Assembly: GCF_019175385.1 (NCBI RefSeq)
Contig: NC_083339.1
Location: forward strand, 78,388,307-78,452,306
Direction: 5' to 3'
Origin: Lycium barbarum
Lineage: Eukaryota > Streptophyta > Magnoliopsida > Solanales > Solanaceae
Length of the DNA stretch: 64,000 nucleotides
The position numbers and the translations under genes are program-made. This document shows positions 24,225-34,613 of the stretch, piece after piece (positions within the stretch are counted from its first letter, which is position 1; every line of letters starts with the position of its first letter). The notes beneath the pieces are model-generated. The model made no database searches. It was not told the DNA's origin and was given only the letters and a program-made list of their open reading frames with translations.

Positions 24225-24600
24225 GCATATCGGACGGATTCATAGTCAACATCAGAGGTACGGAAGTATATTAGACAAATCTGAGATCGGAGTCAGACGT
24301 ACGAAGGCGTATCAGACAGATTCGTAATCAAAATCAGATGTACAGAATTGTATCATACAGAGTTGTGACCAGATAGACCGAAATGTATCAAACATACGCG
24401 TGATCAAAATCAAATGCACAGAAACATATCAGACGGATTTATATCCAGAGTCAGACATACAAAGGTGTGCCAGACAGAAACGTATCCAGAATCAGACGCA
24501 CAAAGATTCATCAGACGGGAACATAATCGAGCTCAGAAATACAGAGGCGTACTAGACAGAGCCTTATCGGAATCGGGAGTGCAGAAGCACAACAGATAGA
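24225..24600. repeat. Degenerate 41-bp tandem repeat in LARD internal region
   Basis: About nine units, each with a consensus like AGACAGATTYGTAATCARAA plus about 20 bp ending GTATC. Period is about 41 bp and units are well diverged from each other. No ORF with coding character runs through it. Confidence 0.75.
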
Positions 24601-25212
24601 ATGTCGAATTAGAATCAAATCGCTCCTATTAAGGCTCCAATAATTCATGAGAATTTCCCCCATTATTGGTAAATTTATTCGCCAAGTTGTCACACAAATT
24701 GTCTTGCGTCTCGCGCATCGACTCTTTCAAAGATTCCACTTGTTCCCACTGCTTATCTTTCATCTTTCCTACCCTCCATACTCATTTCCTCTTTCAGACA
24801 TCGTCATTCTAAACTGAGTTATAATGTACTTAGGGATTTTCTATCACTTGACAACTTTCGGATCGTCGCCCCCCGCTTCGCTTCATGTATTCGGTTTAGT
24901 AAAACCTTTCGTCTACCACAACATTAGTTGCCGGGTCTCAGCTCTTGTCCCATATGGGTACCAAACGAAAACCATACACACACACATACACACACACATA
25001 CACACACTTACTAATACCTTACTGGCGAACGTCTCAGATTGTTATTCAAATTCGTTCAATTTCCCAAGCGGTGTTGTACCCTTTTCTTTTTGCCCATTTA
25101 GTCCGCCTCGTTCTGCGCGACTCCCGAAAGGGCACTAATTACTCCACACACATTCTATTTACCTTTTGGTTACCCCAAATTTCCATTTATATTTATCGCA
25201 CTCTCACTTATG

Positions 25213-25217
25213 AAAAA
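25213..25217 (-). terminator. T5 run 9 nt after the 5S-like segment
   Basis: In minus sense TTTTT, the standard Pol III stop signal, lies 9 nt downstream of the point where 5S homology ends (…TGGGAAGT at 25227). Such runs are common in A/T-rich DNA, so its use is unproven. Confidence 0.35.
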
Positions 25218-25226
25218 CTTTACATT

Positions 25227-25329
25227 ACTTCCCAGGGGGTCACCCATCCCAGAATTGCTCTGGCTTGAGCACGCTTAACCCCGGAACTTTCATGCATTTT
25301 GACGCGTTAGGGCTGATATAATTTCGTTG
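25227..25329 (-). ncRNA. 5S rRNA-derived segment inside the LARD
   Basis: In minus sense the stretch from ATATCAGCCCTAACGC to GGATGGGTGACCCCCTGG and GGGAAGT aligns without gaps to plant 5S rRNA as I remember it (about nt 11 to 103); the first ~10 nt match poorly and the 3' end is lost. The internal promoter is well kept: the A-box region reads GTTAAGCGTGCTC, and the C-box GGATGGGTGACCCCCTGG has one change. Between them the sequence has drifted. A T5 run follows. It is not a functional 5S rRNA gene, since the terminal helix is broken. It could be a captured 5S copy whose Pol III promoter still works, as known for 5S in Cassandra TRIM LTRs, but here it is internal to a large element. Chance similarity of this length without gaps is very unlikely. 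Confidence 0.8.
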
Positions 25330-26082
25330 ATTGCCCCGCACGGCCTTTGTCACGTAATTTTAGGGTAGATCGGGGTCTTAGCAAATTTTTGGAAAGTTTT
25401 TTATAGCGGGTCCCACCCCCGGTTAAGTCGTACCATTACCATGTCGCCCTTCTGAATCTTAAACATTCACTTTCATACACATATACACATGATTACGGGT
25501 AACCCACAGATTTAAGTCTTCGTCCCACGAATTCCGCCTCCAAATAGTCGGTGGAATCTGATAAAAATATCACCGTAAGGTGTTCTCCGGCCACCGACCG
25601 AGGAAAACTAAAGTCCGACAAGTATCGCGGGACCTTTTTGTACTTAGTCTACATATTTACTTCCATATTTCTGGAAAAATTTGGGCAGAGGTTTCTCTGT
25701 TTTTCTTACTATCCAAAACCTGTACACCAGAAAATACCAATCATGCCTCACAGGGCCAACTCATATACACATACATACATATCATATCATGTCGTATCGC
25801 AGCCACACGAGGCTGATGACTTCAATTAAGAATTATAAGGTCGTCGACACTTACCACACATGCCCAACTCAAACAGCATCGGAGGCACTTTCCTGTTTAC
25901 TTTCATCCGGGATTTCCAGACTCACACTGACGGTGGGGACATCTCAGTCGCCCTTGCCTTGGGTCACTAGGTCTCTAATCCTTTTAAATTTCCGTTATCG
26001 TCATTGAACAACGTTTTACAGATATCATACACATATCGAAAATTCTAGGAAACTTATATGTTTATACTTATCAATCTCGAGT

Positions 26083-26598
26083 CTAACCTGGGGAGCTGCC
26101 GTGGGAACTGTGTCCCTCATCCTCGTCGTCCGACTGGCCCCCACTATTTCGTGCATCTGAATCGGAGGAGTGTAGGTAGCCTGGCAATTCCTGGTTCACC
26201 GACGGCCAGGACAAAGGGCTGGAATAGGGCGTAACACTCTCTGGGGAAGCCTGTCTAACATACTGCTCCACTACCGGAGCTGCTGGCACATCCTCGGGAA
26301 TCTCCTCCTCCGGCGTCCCAGAGGAATGCTCGAGTGGCTCAGCCTCGGGGCTATCCTCCTCCCTAGGAGCAAGAAACTCTGGAGGTATCGTCGCTGGGTC
26401 CTCCGAAGGGTCGGTGTCATAACTGTCTTCCCTGGGAGCCTCTGCTCCGGGGATCAAAAACTCTGGAGGAATTGTCTCTGGATCCTCCGAAGGGTCGGTC
26501 TCAATCGAGTAGCTGGGGATCCGTCTACTCGGTCCTGGTGATGTCCTAGGGGCCTTATTAGCACCCCCAACCCCATCATCTGAAGCGCTCCTCTTCAT
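26083..26598 (-). CDS. Unknown acidic protein, 171 aa, only ORF of the LARD
   Basis: The ORF begins about 270 nt after the PBS, where Gag starts in elements A and B, and ends in TAG. The protein starts basic (MKRSASDD, then a KAPRTSPGPSRR stretch), has a duplicated block (ETDPSEDPETIPPEFL and DTDPSEDPATIPPEFL), then a Glu/Pro-rich middle and a Ser/Asp/Gly-rich acidic end (GQSDDEDEGHSSHGSSPG). No zinc knuckle, Gag core, protease or known fold is visible; it looks disordered. The internal duplication and open frame in a young element suggest that it is, or recently was, translated. It may be the diverged N-terminal linker of a Gag, since Gag A and B have similar acidic/proline-rich linkers, or a captured sequence. 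I do not recognise it. Confidence 0.6.
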   Translation of the reverse strand: MKRSASDDGVGGANKAPRTSPGPSRRIPSYSIETDPSEDPETIPPEFLIPGAEAPREDSYDTDPSEDPATIPPEFLAPREEDSPEAEPLEHSSGTPEEEIPEDVPAAPVVEQYVRQASPESVTPYSSPLSWPSVNQELPGYLHSSDSDARNSGGQSDDEDEGHSSHGSSPG

Positions 26599-26789
26599 TA
26601 TTTATCAACCTACAATCACATGCAGGAAGAGGGTCAGAAACATTTTTTTTTTCAAATACCGACACTTCTGCTCTTTGGAGCCCCGCTGTAGATACAGCAA
26701 TTCGTAGGGGAGAATCATCCTAATCATACAGCTTTATAGCATGATCTAAGAATCCAAAGAAGGGTAACATCCTAAATGCCCTGTAGCTT

Positions 26790-26829
26790 CCTGTTTATAG
26801 ATGTGGTGCACAACACATCGATAAACAAG
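26790..26829 (-). other. Leader hairpin with GTGCAC palindromic loop (LARD)
   Basis: Same structure as at 9320-9359. The inner stem has A-U where other copies have G.U (GATGTG instead of GGTGTG), a change that keeps pairing. Loop TTGTGCAC; palindrome at 26806-26811; 41 nt from the PBS. Confidence 0.65.
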
Positions 26830-26870
26830 ACTCTACGAGACACGGCCTGTAGACATTCCGAGGACAAACT

Positions 26871-26882
26871 GCTCTGATACCA
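26871..26882 (-). other. Primer-binding site of the LARD
   Basis: TGGTATCAGAGC in element sense, four bases inside the LTR end at 26887. Perfect tRNA-iMet match. Confidence 0.95.
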
Positions 26883-26886
26883 CTTT

Positions 26887-29800
26887 TGTCACGACCCAGC
26901 CCCGTGGGCCGCGACTGGCACCCTATCTGGGTACCCAGACCTAATCGCATATTCATTTACCAAATCCGAGCATATTCCAAAAATTCATAAAAGTCATATC
27001 AAACTGAATCTTTATCAAATATGTCTTAAGCGGTCGCACAAATCAAAATGCCATATCAAATACAAACTGAGCGGCGGAATAGACATCGCCGGTCGAAAGT
27101 GCAAACATAAGCATAAGGGCCATTTAGGGCCATCAAAACAAACGGACCGCTTTAAGACCAGAGAACAAAATCAAACAAACATATATAGGACCCTCGCCCC
27201 ACATATATGACTACAGGCCTCTACGAACTCAAAACAAAGACATATGGCGAGACAGGGCCCCGCCGTACCCAAATCGTCAAATATACAGAGCATATACATA
27301 GCAAAAGGAGTCTGTACCAAAAGTGGACTCCGGATCAGAAGGAGTACTCCAAAATAGCAGAAAGTGAAGCCTACAGTGGAGGATCACCAATGTCTGTACC
27401 TGCGGGCATGAAACGCAGCCCCCGAAGAAAGGGGGTCAGTACGAAATATGTACTGAGTATGTAAAGCACGGAGTACAGAAATATGGATCAAAACTGAAAG
27501 CAAATCAGATAACAAAGTGGAGTACAACCAGTATGTCAAAATCCGTATCAAAGTCATATACGTATACATAATGCAAATGAAATCATGCAAACGCTTAGGA
27601 ACGTGGTCGCCACTCCGACGCTGGCGCCACACACAGCATAACACCAGAAGGTTTCAAATCTCCGTATCTCCGAACACAAACACAAACATAGGTGAGCGTA
27701 TCGCATCACGAGCCATATCACAGCATAACTCCAAACGGAACCCGGCCCTATGGCGAAGCCTCGGGAACCGTAACACAGCATACGGCCGAATTATTGTAAG
27801 GCGCACGAATCATAACCGGCCCGGGAACCGGTGAACGAAGTCATAATGAGGCACGAGCGGAGTCGTGAGCAAACAAATGCAAATTATATTTCAAAATAGT
27901 CTTTCAAAACATAATAGTTTCATAAGTCATTCCATAGTACAAAATAATCGAATACTTAGTCGATACGAAGGTTTGTTTCACAAAAAGTTTCCAAACTGGT
28001 ATGTATGGCTCAAAACGTAACCTAGCATATCATAATATTCATAACATAGCTCATAGCAGAACGTTTCAAAATCAAAGGGTTCATATCAAACCTTATTCCA
28101 AAGGAGAGCCCGATAGGACAAATAGGGCGTCTCGGGGTTAGCGGGCCCACCTCGAGTCAAATTGAGGTGGCGAACATAATTTACGAACATTAATAGGACA
28201 AAAGGTCATACATAATCATTACCAGGTGACCCGATCACATTTCGATAGGTTTCGGACGATTGGTGGCATTCTAGCCAAAATAGAGCCCTTAGGCTTCAAT
28301 TGAATTGAGTGAATAGTAACTTTTCTGTGGATCGGGTTTCGAGGAGCAGAAATGCTCCGGAAGTTCCAATATTCACCTAGCATACTAAGACATGCCAAAC
28401 GAAGAAGTGGGAAGCTTTACATACCTTACAGACGTCGTATGCTCTCCCAAAAGTCAAGTCCCGTTTCGTCTGAAATCTGCAAATGGTCAAAGTTACCAAT
28501 TGAGATTCTTAGGCTTAAAAATGCCATTAACTTCATTTTTGTCTACCGAAATTTCGGCAGCATTTCCCCTATAAATCTAACAACCCCGAGACTTAGCTCG
28601 GCTCAAAATACATCAACAACAACAGCCCACACATCAACAACAACACAAATCATAACCAAACCACTCTAGCTTCAAAGTTCCACCTTATTACCTAAGTTGG
28701 CAACTTATCATTTAAACTTCCAAAACTTCAAATCTATATCCACATCATTATATTCATTTACTCATTCAAGATCATTCAAGATCATTCCAAATATATTCCA
28801 AGCCATATACGAAATTGCCCAAGATTCATTACTTTCCATAATTCTTTCAAAACATCAAAACTTACAACGAACGTTCTAACTTGCGTCGTTCATTCCGAAT
28901 TCACTAACAACAACATCAATTTACATCCTATGATCTTACTTTCACAATTATACAAAAACTATATAAATTCGCATAATTTCCCATAATGACATACAACCAA
29001 GTTCAATGCCATAATTCTTCCAACACTTCCAAATCAATGCAAACTTACATCATTTAAATTATAAGGATCATAACCATACAACTAACATATCAAACAAAAC
29101 AATTTATCACCATTCCAACTTCTTCCATAGCCACGGCCAACATTCATTTTTTTCCAATTCCACCCAATTCATTCAACTTTCATTTCTAATACAATTTCTA
29201 CCATCACATACTAGATTCTAACACGAATTCAAGCCACCAAAACCATGCAATATACATGCTTACCTATGGCTAACACACACTTAGTCCCAACACACAAAAT
29301 TCCCATGTTTTCCGTTCATTCACACATACTACAACATACATATACCATTCATAACATAACAAAAGCATGAAATCCTCACCTTTCTTCAAGTCCTTCACTT
29401 GGAGATAAGAATTGTTTTCTTGCCACAACACTTATATCAACTTGTAGAGGGCTTTGCACTTGATAATAATTTCACAAGAGATGAACTTTTAAACCAAGGA
29501 ATTGGCTCCAAAAATTTTTTCTTTCTTTTCTTTCTTTTCTCCTCTCAAACCCGAATTGCCCTCTTTTTTTTCTTTCTTTCTTGCTTTGTGTTTTCTCGAA
29601 GGTTCTTGATAATTATCCAATTATATATGATATATATCCTTTTAAGAGTCATGTGCTATGCACATGACATCAAAGTAATGGGTTTGGGCCATGGCTAAGG
29701 CCGGCCACCCTCCATTCTTTGGGCCTAAATTTTGTGTTGTATTTTCCTTGGCCCAATTCATAAAACGTCCCGTTTTGTAATTCCCGAAACTAATTCCCGA

Positions 29801-29955
29801 AATTCCAAATTTATTCTCGGCCTTCCCCGATGTCTTAACATTAAAGATTCCCCAACCAACATAGTCATATTCACTAAAATTAAATTATGTCCTTATAACA
29901 CACAAGTCGTAATTATTCCTCGATTTCCAATTATACGAAAACACGGGACATAACA
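26887..29955 (-). repeat. 5' LTR of the LARD
   Basis: 3069 bp, the same length as 20794-23862 and about 99% identical. It starts TGTTATGTCCCGTG at 29955 and ends GTCGTGACA at 26887 (minus sense). The TSD CACGT follows at 29956-29960. Confidence 0.95.
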
Positions 29956-31887
29956 CACGTGTCCTCCGATGATGGAACATCACATCTCGCGAGCATAACC
30001 CATGGGGAACTAGCGAAGTCCATGTATCTCACGGGTCAGGCAAAAACCTCTGTAACCGCTACCTCACGATTCCGGCAACAAGCTCGGCAATCGCTACCAC
30101 TCATCCTCGATTTCGGGATAAACATCGTACATCAATCCTCACGTCACTCTCATCCAACTGAGCCCAGCTCATAACAGGGTTTCGTTAAGCATCATCAATG
30201 TATCAACAGTATATCATGAACGATGAGAATGCGTGCAATGTATGAGTTTAATGTCAATAATCAATCGATATCAAAAGTACCATGCATGGGCACACCAACA
30301 ATACCACGAAAAGGCTACACAATAAGCCATAATAGAATCACTATCCTCTTCTCCAACGACAACAAGTAAGATACTACAGTATCATAATCAAGATATATCA
30401 TTAGTCTCCAATATCTACTATCTCCACGTGGCATTGAGCCAACAATAATAGAATATGATAAGTCACAACAAAATCAGGTGGCTAACCCCCTAATCGCACA
30501 ACAGAGCCCAACCTAAGATAATATCCAACCCAACTTCATACCCGAAGGTTTACATGCATTCTCCGACAATATCATCTAACTATATACTTCGCTAATTGAA
30601 GTCTCACCATAGGGTAAACTGTAACCTATCTAGAAGGCCGAACAACAAGGTCTCCACAATGACACCTTAGCCTTTCCTTTAAGCCTCGAGATAAAGAAAG
30701 TCTAAGCGCATTCGAATCAAGAAATTAGAATCAAGAAGAACATCGATCAAACCTTATTTCTATTCTAGACCCGACTTCCCAACCTATGGAATGGGTTTTA
30801 TAAACTAGAAGGTTGGAATTAGGAATCTAAAGGTTCCAACATAAAATTAAAGCTCTAGGTGATCCATTCCCATCAATACCAAGCTAGAATAACCAATAAT
30901 TTACTTAAATTCGGATTCTAGGCAAAATCCCCAAATTTTGGTATAAACCCTAACTTTCAATCCCATAAATTAGCGACTAATTTGGAAGAATCATGCAATA
31001 ATAGATTCTAGTCTTCAATTCCATGCTTAATAAAGCTAACCCAATCAATAAATCAAGATTACAAGCCTAGAAAGAAGAACTCATAAAAACTTTCTTTTAA
31101 TCCTCAAGTTCTTAAAGAAACTAGCATATTTTATAGATTTCCTATGATAATTAATGGAATATGGAATGGTAATGAAGATGGAAGAACATACCACAGAGAT
31201 TCTCCCCCAAGAAATGCCTTGAAATGCTCCCAAAAGCTCTTTATTCGGAGTGGGTAATGAATGAAAGACCTAGGGCCTTTAAATATGATATCTGGTCCGT
31301 CAGCCGCTTCTGCGGATAGGCCACTGCTTTTGCGCTACCGCTTCAGCAGTTTGGTTGTGCTTTCATGCGTGCTTCCGCGCCAAAGCGGTCACCAGACACC
31401 AAATTTTCTAGTGTCTTCCCAAACATGAAATCGACTCCTACAACCATCCTAGAACCTCTGGAACACAAGCCAAATATGTAGATATACATAAAAATGCGCT
31501 ATTAACGTACTCGTGGCCTCATAATTCCTATCGGAGGTCTCGTTGACTGTGTCAACCCTCGATACCTCAAAACTAACTTTCCAACCCAAGTCTCGTAATG
31601 CACCTGAGTGCATTGGGCGCCGAACTAAATATACACACACAAGTTCTAAACAACCATCTAGATCTTTCGAAATCGATGAATTTTCGATAAAGATCCGTTT
31701 ACCCAAAAGTCAACTTTAAGTCAACCCTTTTTTGCTTTAAGCCTAAGTTTCTCAAAAGTCACCTAAATCATATCCAAACACCTCAAGAAGCGTGTCAACG
31801 GTCCTCAAGGGTCAAATATGAGCTAAACAAGCTTGAGAAAGGGTCAAAAGCATTGAAAAAGCACTAACGACTAAATGGGTCGTTACC
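29956..31887. other. Unassigned block, right part (TSD, then possible minus-strand LTR)
   Basis: After the TSD (29956-29960) comes about 1.9 kb without coding. It ends ...AAATGGGTCGTTAC at about 31887, resembling an LTR terminus seen in minus sense as GTAACGACCC. A GC-rich palindromic cluster built on CCGCTTC/GCGGA (31300-31400) occupies the place where arrays sit in other LTRs. I could not find a matching second end or TSD, so the identity stays open. Confidence 0.4.
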
Positions 31888-32360
31888 GGTTCATCCTCCA
31901 CGATGGGGTTCTCAGCCTTTGGTAGGCCGTGGTAGAGGTGGAGGTACAGTGCCGAGTTCAAACGGTAATCATAATCATATTTATGCTTTGATTGGTCATC
32001 AGGATCTCGAGTCATCTCCGGACATTGTTACAGGTATATTATCAGTATCTTCATATGATGTGTATGCATTGATAGATTCGATTTCTACGTTATCATATGT
32101 CACTCTTTTTGCTGCTACTAAGTTCAGTGTTGAACCAGAGTTGACAAAACACCTTTTCTGGTATCTACTCCAGTTGGAGATTCGGTGATTGCTAGAAGAG
32201 TCTATAGAGATTATACAGTAAAGACTTATAGTCGTCAGACTTTACCAAACTTATTTGAATTAGAAATGGTCAACTTCGACATGATAAGGGGAATGGACTG
32301 GTTAGAGTCGTGTTATGGAAATATTGATTGTCGAATGAAGGTTGTTAGATTCCTACCTTA
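31888..32360 (+). pseudogene. Gag tail and protease of old element E0
   Basis: Starts in the glycine/arginine tail of Gag (GRGRGGGTVPSS), then HIYALIGHQDLESSPD, then protease with DVYALIDSISTLSYVT (the usual DPG or DSG is DSI, and the Gly is lost). A frameshift near 32160 follows, after which VGDSVIARRVYRDY and MIRGMDWLESCY are readable. Gag core, PBS and leader are missing on the left. More diverged than elements A or C. E0 runs on at 32401. Confidence 0.8.
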
Positions 32361-32400
32361 AGACAAAGAAGATGATTTTGAAAGGCTATAGATACCATCT

Positions 32401-32884
32401 CATTTGTGTTAGAGACGCGGATGCGAAGCCGCCTACTTTATAGTCTGTGTCGGTGGTTAGTGAGTTTCCAAATGTGTTTTCAGATGAGCTCCCAGGTCTT
32501 CTTCCCGAAATGCAGATTGAGTTCAGTATTTACGTATTGCTCGACACTCAGCCAATCTCTATTCCTCTATATAGAATTGCCCTTGCTGAGTTGCGAGAAT
32601 TGACTTCGCATAAAAAAGAGTTGTCAGATAAAGGCTTCATTAGGCCCAGCACTTCACCTTGGGGTGTGCCAGTACTTTTCGTACTGAAGAAAGACGGATA
32701 ATTGAGAATATGTATCGATTACCGTCAACTGAATAAAGTTACTATAAAGAACAAGTATCCAGTCTCGAGGTTTGTAGATTTGTTCCATCAACGGCAGGGT
32801 GCCAAATATTTCTCTAATATTGCTGTGTTATGCTTATTATCAGGTAAGAGTTAAGGTTATTCCGAAAATAGCCTTCAGGATGAG
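32401..32884 (+). pseudogene. Reverse transcriptase, first part, of E0
   Basis: PR-RT linker ([20 protein letters not shown]), then [27 protein letters not shown] and, after a stop at 32700 (Gly-stop-Leu), [17 protein letters not shown] residues ([16 protein letters not shown] readable near 32714). Several substitutions and frameshifts follow. It is cut at 32884 by insertion of element C and resumes exactly at 51480 after the TSD ATGAG. Confidence 0.85.
32880..32884. other. Target-site duplication ATGAG (left) of element C
   Basis: ATGAG precedes the LTR start TGTTACACC at 32885 and recurs at 51480-51484, directly after the other LTR end. RT reading continues from one to the other. Confidence 0.95.
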
Positions 32885-34613
32885 TGTTACACCTCGGAAA
32901 ATTTCCCGTTGGAACGCAAGTAAATGAACTAGTGAGGCGTGCGAGTACATGATGCCCCATAAGTAAGAGACGACGTTTGATGACCTTAGGTGAGATTTCA
33001 AAGGTATCCGACGTAAGATGAGAAAGTTGGCTAAGATAAGGCAAGGTATGAGGTGAGCAATGCATGCAAATGGATGTGGATGATTGGAATCAAAAGCCTA
33101 AGAAATATGAAAAGTTGCAGATTTGCAATCTGCCCAGTGGTCGTAAAGTGCAAATACGGACCGTAAAATGGTATATGGTCCGTAAACTGGCAGGTCGTAA
33201 ATTGGCATGCAAGACTTCAACTTTCTACCAATCGAGGAAATGGTAAAATACGACCTGGTTTACGGATCGTAAAGTGATTTACGGCCCGTAAATCATGGTC
33301 GTAAATCACCATGGTTGCAGTCTCAGTTTCTAGTTCTGATATGGTTAAATACGCCCATGGAGGACGGTCCGTAAAATGGAATACGGGCCGTAAACCATGT
33401 TTACGACCACTGTTCCCTTCAACACAGATTTTCAAGTTGTTAAATAAGGGGACCAAGGCTTATTTTATTTCACTTCAACATCACACCCCTTCTCTCTAAA
33501 ACATCTCTCTACATTTATTTCACAAGAGTTCAAAGATATTTAGTGGTCAACAACATAAAAACAAGTGAATCAAGAGTAAGGAAACCATCAAAGATCCTCC
33601 AAGGCCAAGAAATCCAAATGGAGGAAAACTAGGGTTTTGCCCAAAGTGGAGTATTATCAACTAAAGCTTGCTCCTACAACATCTAAGGTAAGATTCATGA
33701 TATTTATATGATGTTTAAGGTATTGAAGAGTTGAAATACATGGATTGTAGAAAATATGGTAAAATGGGTCATGAATGATGAATAGTGACATTTTGAGAGA
33801 TAGTTTGAATTGAATTATGATTTCTGTTGAGTTGTGATATAAATGTGTTATAAACGACGTTAAGATCATGGAATAGACATTGTATATGAGTGGACGAGGT
33901 CGAAGGTTACAACCATGAATATGGGTGAACTAGGAGTTAATTAAGGAAGGTGGTTAATGTGAATGTAGTCAATGACCATTGTTATGATGTTAATGAAGGT
34001 AGAAACGCTAACGTTGGAGGGGGACGCGCAAGTGTAGAATAGAGCAACGAAAAGGTATGTAAGGCTAACCCTTCTTTCATAAGGCATGGTTCTTTGGCCA
34101 AATTTCTAAATCCTCTATACGAGTATGTTGTCTCCAAATGATTGACCTTCCGAGCTCATAAGATCACGATCCTCGATTTGTACTACGTTTGTACTACGCT
34201 CCTCATATAATGAGTAAGCCTATAATATTGACGTAGCGATAATGATGATGATAGTAATGATGATGATAATAATAATGATGCTAAAGGTGCCTACGGGCTA
34301 TTATATGTATGTGTGCCTATGAAGGGCTATAATGAAACCCCAAGCCTATGGTTCCATGTATAGTATATGTTTATATATATGTATGTATATGATTACGTAA
34401 CGCGCGCACACATTTGCAGATGGTACGGATAACCCTGAAGCCTTGGTAGGGCCAGGTAGATATAACATTGAGCCTTGGTTGGCCAAGTATGTATGAAACA
34501 CCGAACCTTATGGTCGGGTACGCTATGTATGTATATAAGTGTATGGCTATGTATATAATATGAATATGAATGTGAAAAGACTATGTATATGAATGCGAAT
34601 AGGGGCATAACAA
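32885..34613 (+). repeat. 5' LTR of element C, 3' end missing
   Basis: Starts TGTTACACCTCGG. It matches 42817-42861, 46226-47113 and 50036-50823 of the 3' LTR closely (the same GCGCGCACACATNTGCAGATGG near the end). About 650 bp of R-U5 present in the other LTR are absent, replaced at 34614 by minus-strand element sequence. A CGTAAA array is at 33131-33410. Confidence 0.9.
33131..33410. promoter_or_regulatory. CGTAAA/TTTACG palindrome array (element C, 5' LTR)
   Basis: About nine CGTAAA and three TTTACG half-sites, with palindromes such as TTTACGGATCGTAAA and TTTACGGCCCGTAAA. It sits about 250-525 bp into the LTR, before an A/T-rich stretch and a pyrimidine-rich leader. Its counterpart is at 46420-46700. 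Confidence 0.55.

Larger units (their letters stand above)
20794..29955 (-). mobile_element. Complete non-autonomous LTR retrotransposon (LARD type), 9162 bp
   Basis: Both LTRs are 3069 bp and about 99% identical by eye. Perfect TSD CACGT flanks the element. PBS (26871-26882) and PPT (23863-23878) are intact. The 3.0-kb internal region encodes no Gag, protease, RT or integrase. In element order it holds: PBS, leader hairpin, a 171-codon acidic ORF, noncoding DNA, a 5S-rRNA-like segment (25329 to 25227) with a T5 run after it, a degenerate 41-bp tandem repeat (24600 to 24225), hairpin and PPT. The near-identical LTRs imply recent insertion, so a helper must have supplied all proteins. Shared PBS, leader and PPT-hairpin sequences point to the chromoviruses in this window or their relatives as helpers. 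Confidence 0.93.

Noticed and set aside
25227..25329. A functional 5S rRNA gene
   Set aside because: Ends of the 5S sequence are lost or mutated, so the terminal helix cannot form; kept only as a 5S-derived segment with a promoter-like core.
24824..26007. Overlapping plus-strand ORFs of 78-108 codons opposite the LARD internal region
   Set aside because: Antisense to the element, with low-complexity His/Thr or Ser/Tyr runs and no conserved motif; part of one lies over the 5S-derived segment.
33064..33499. Short ORFs on both strands over the palindrome arrays (also at 46512-46794)
   Set aside because: Generated by the repeated CGTAAA motif; no coding signal beyond lack of stops.
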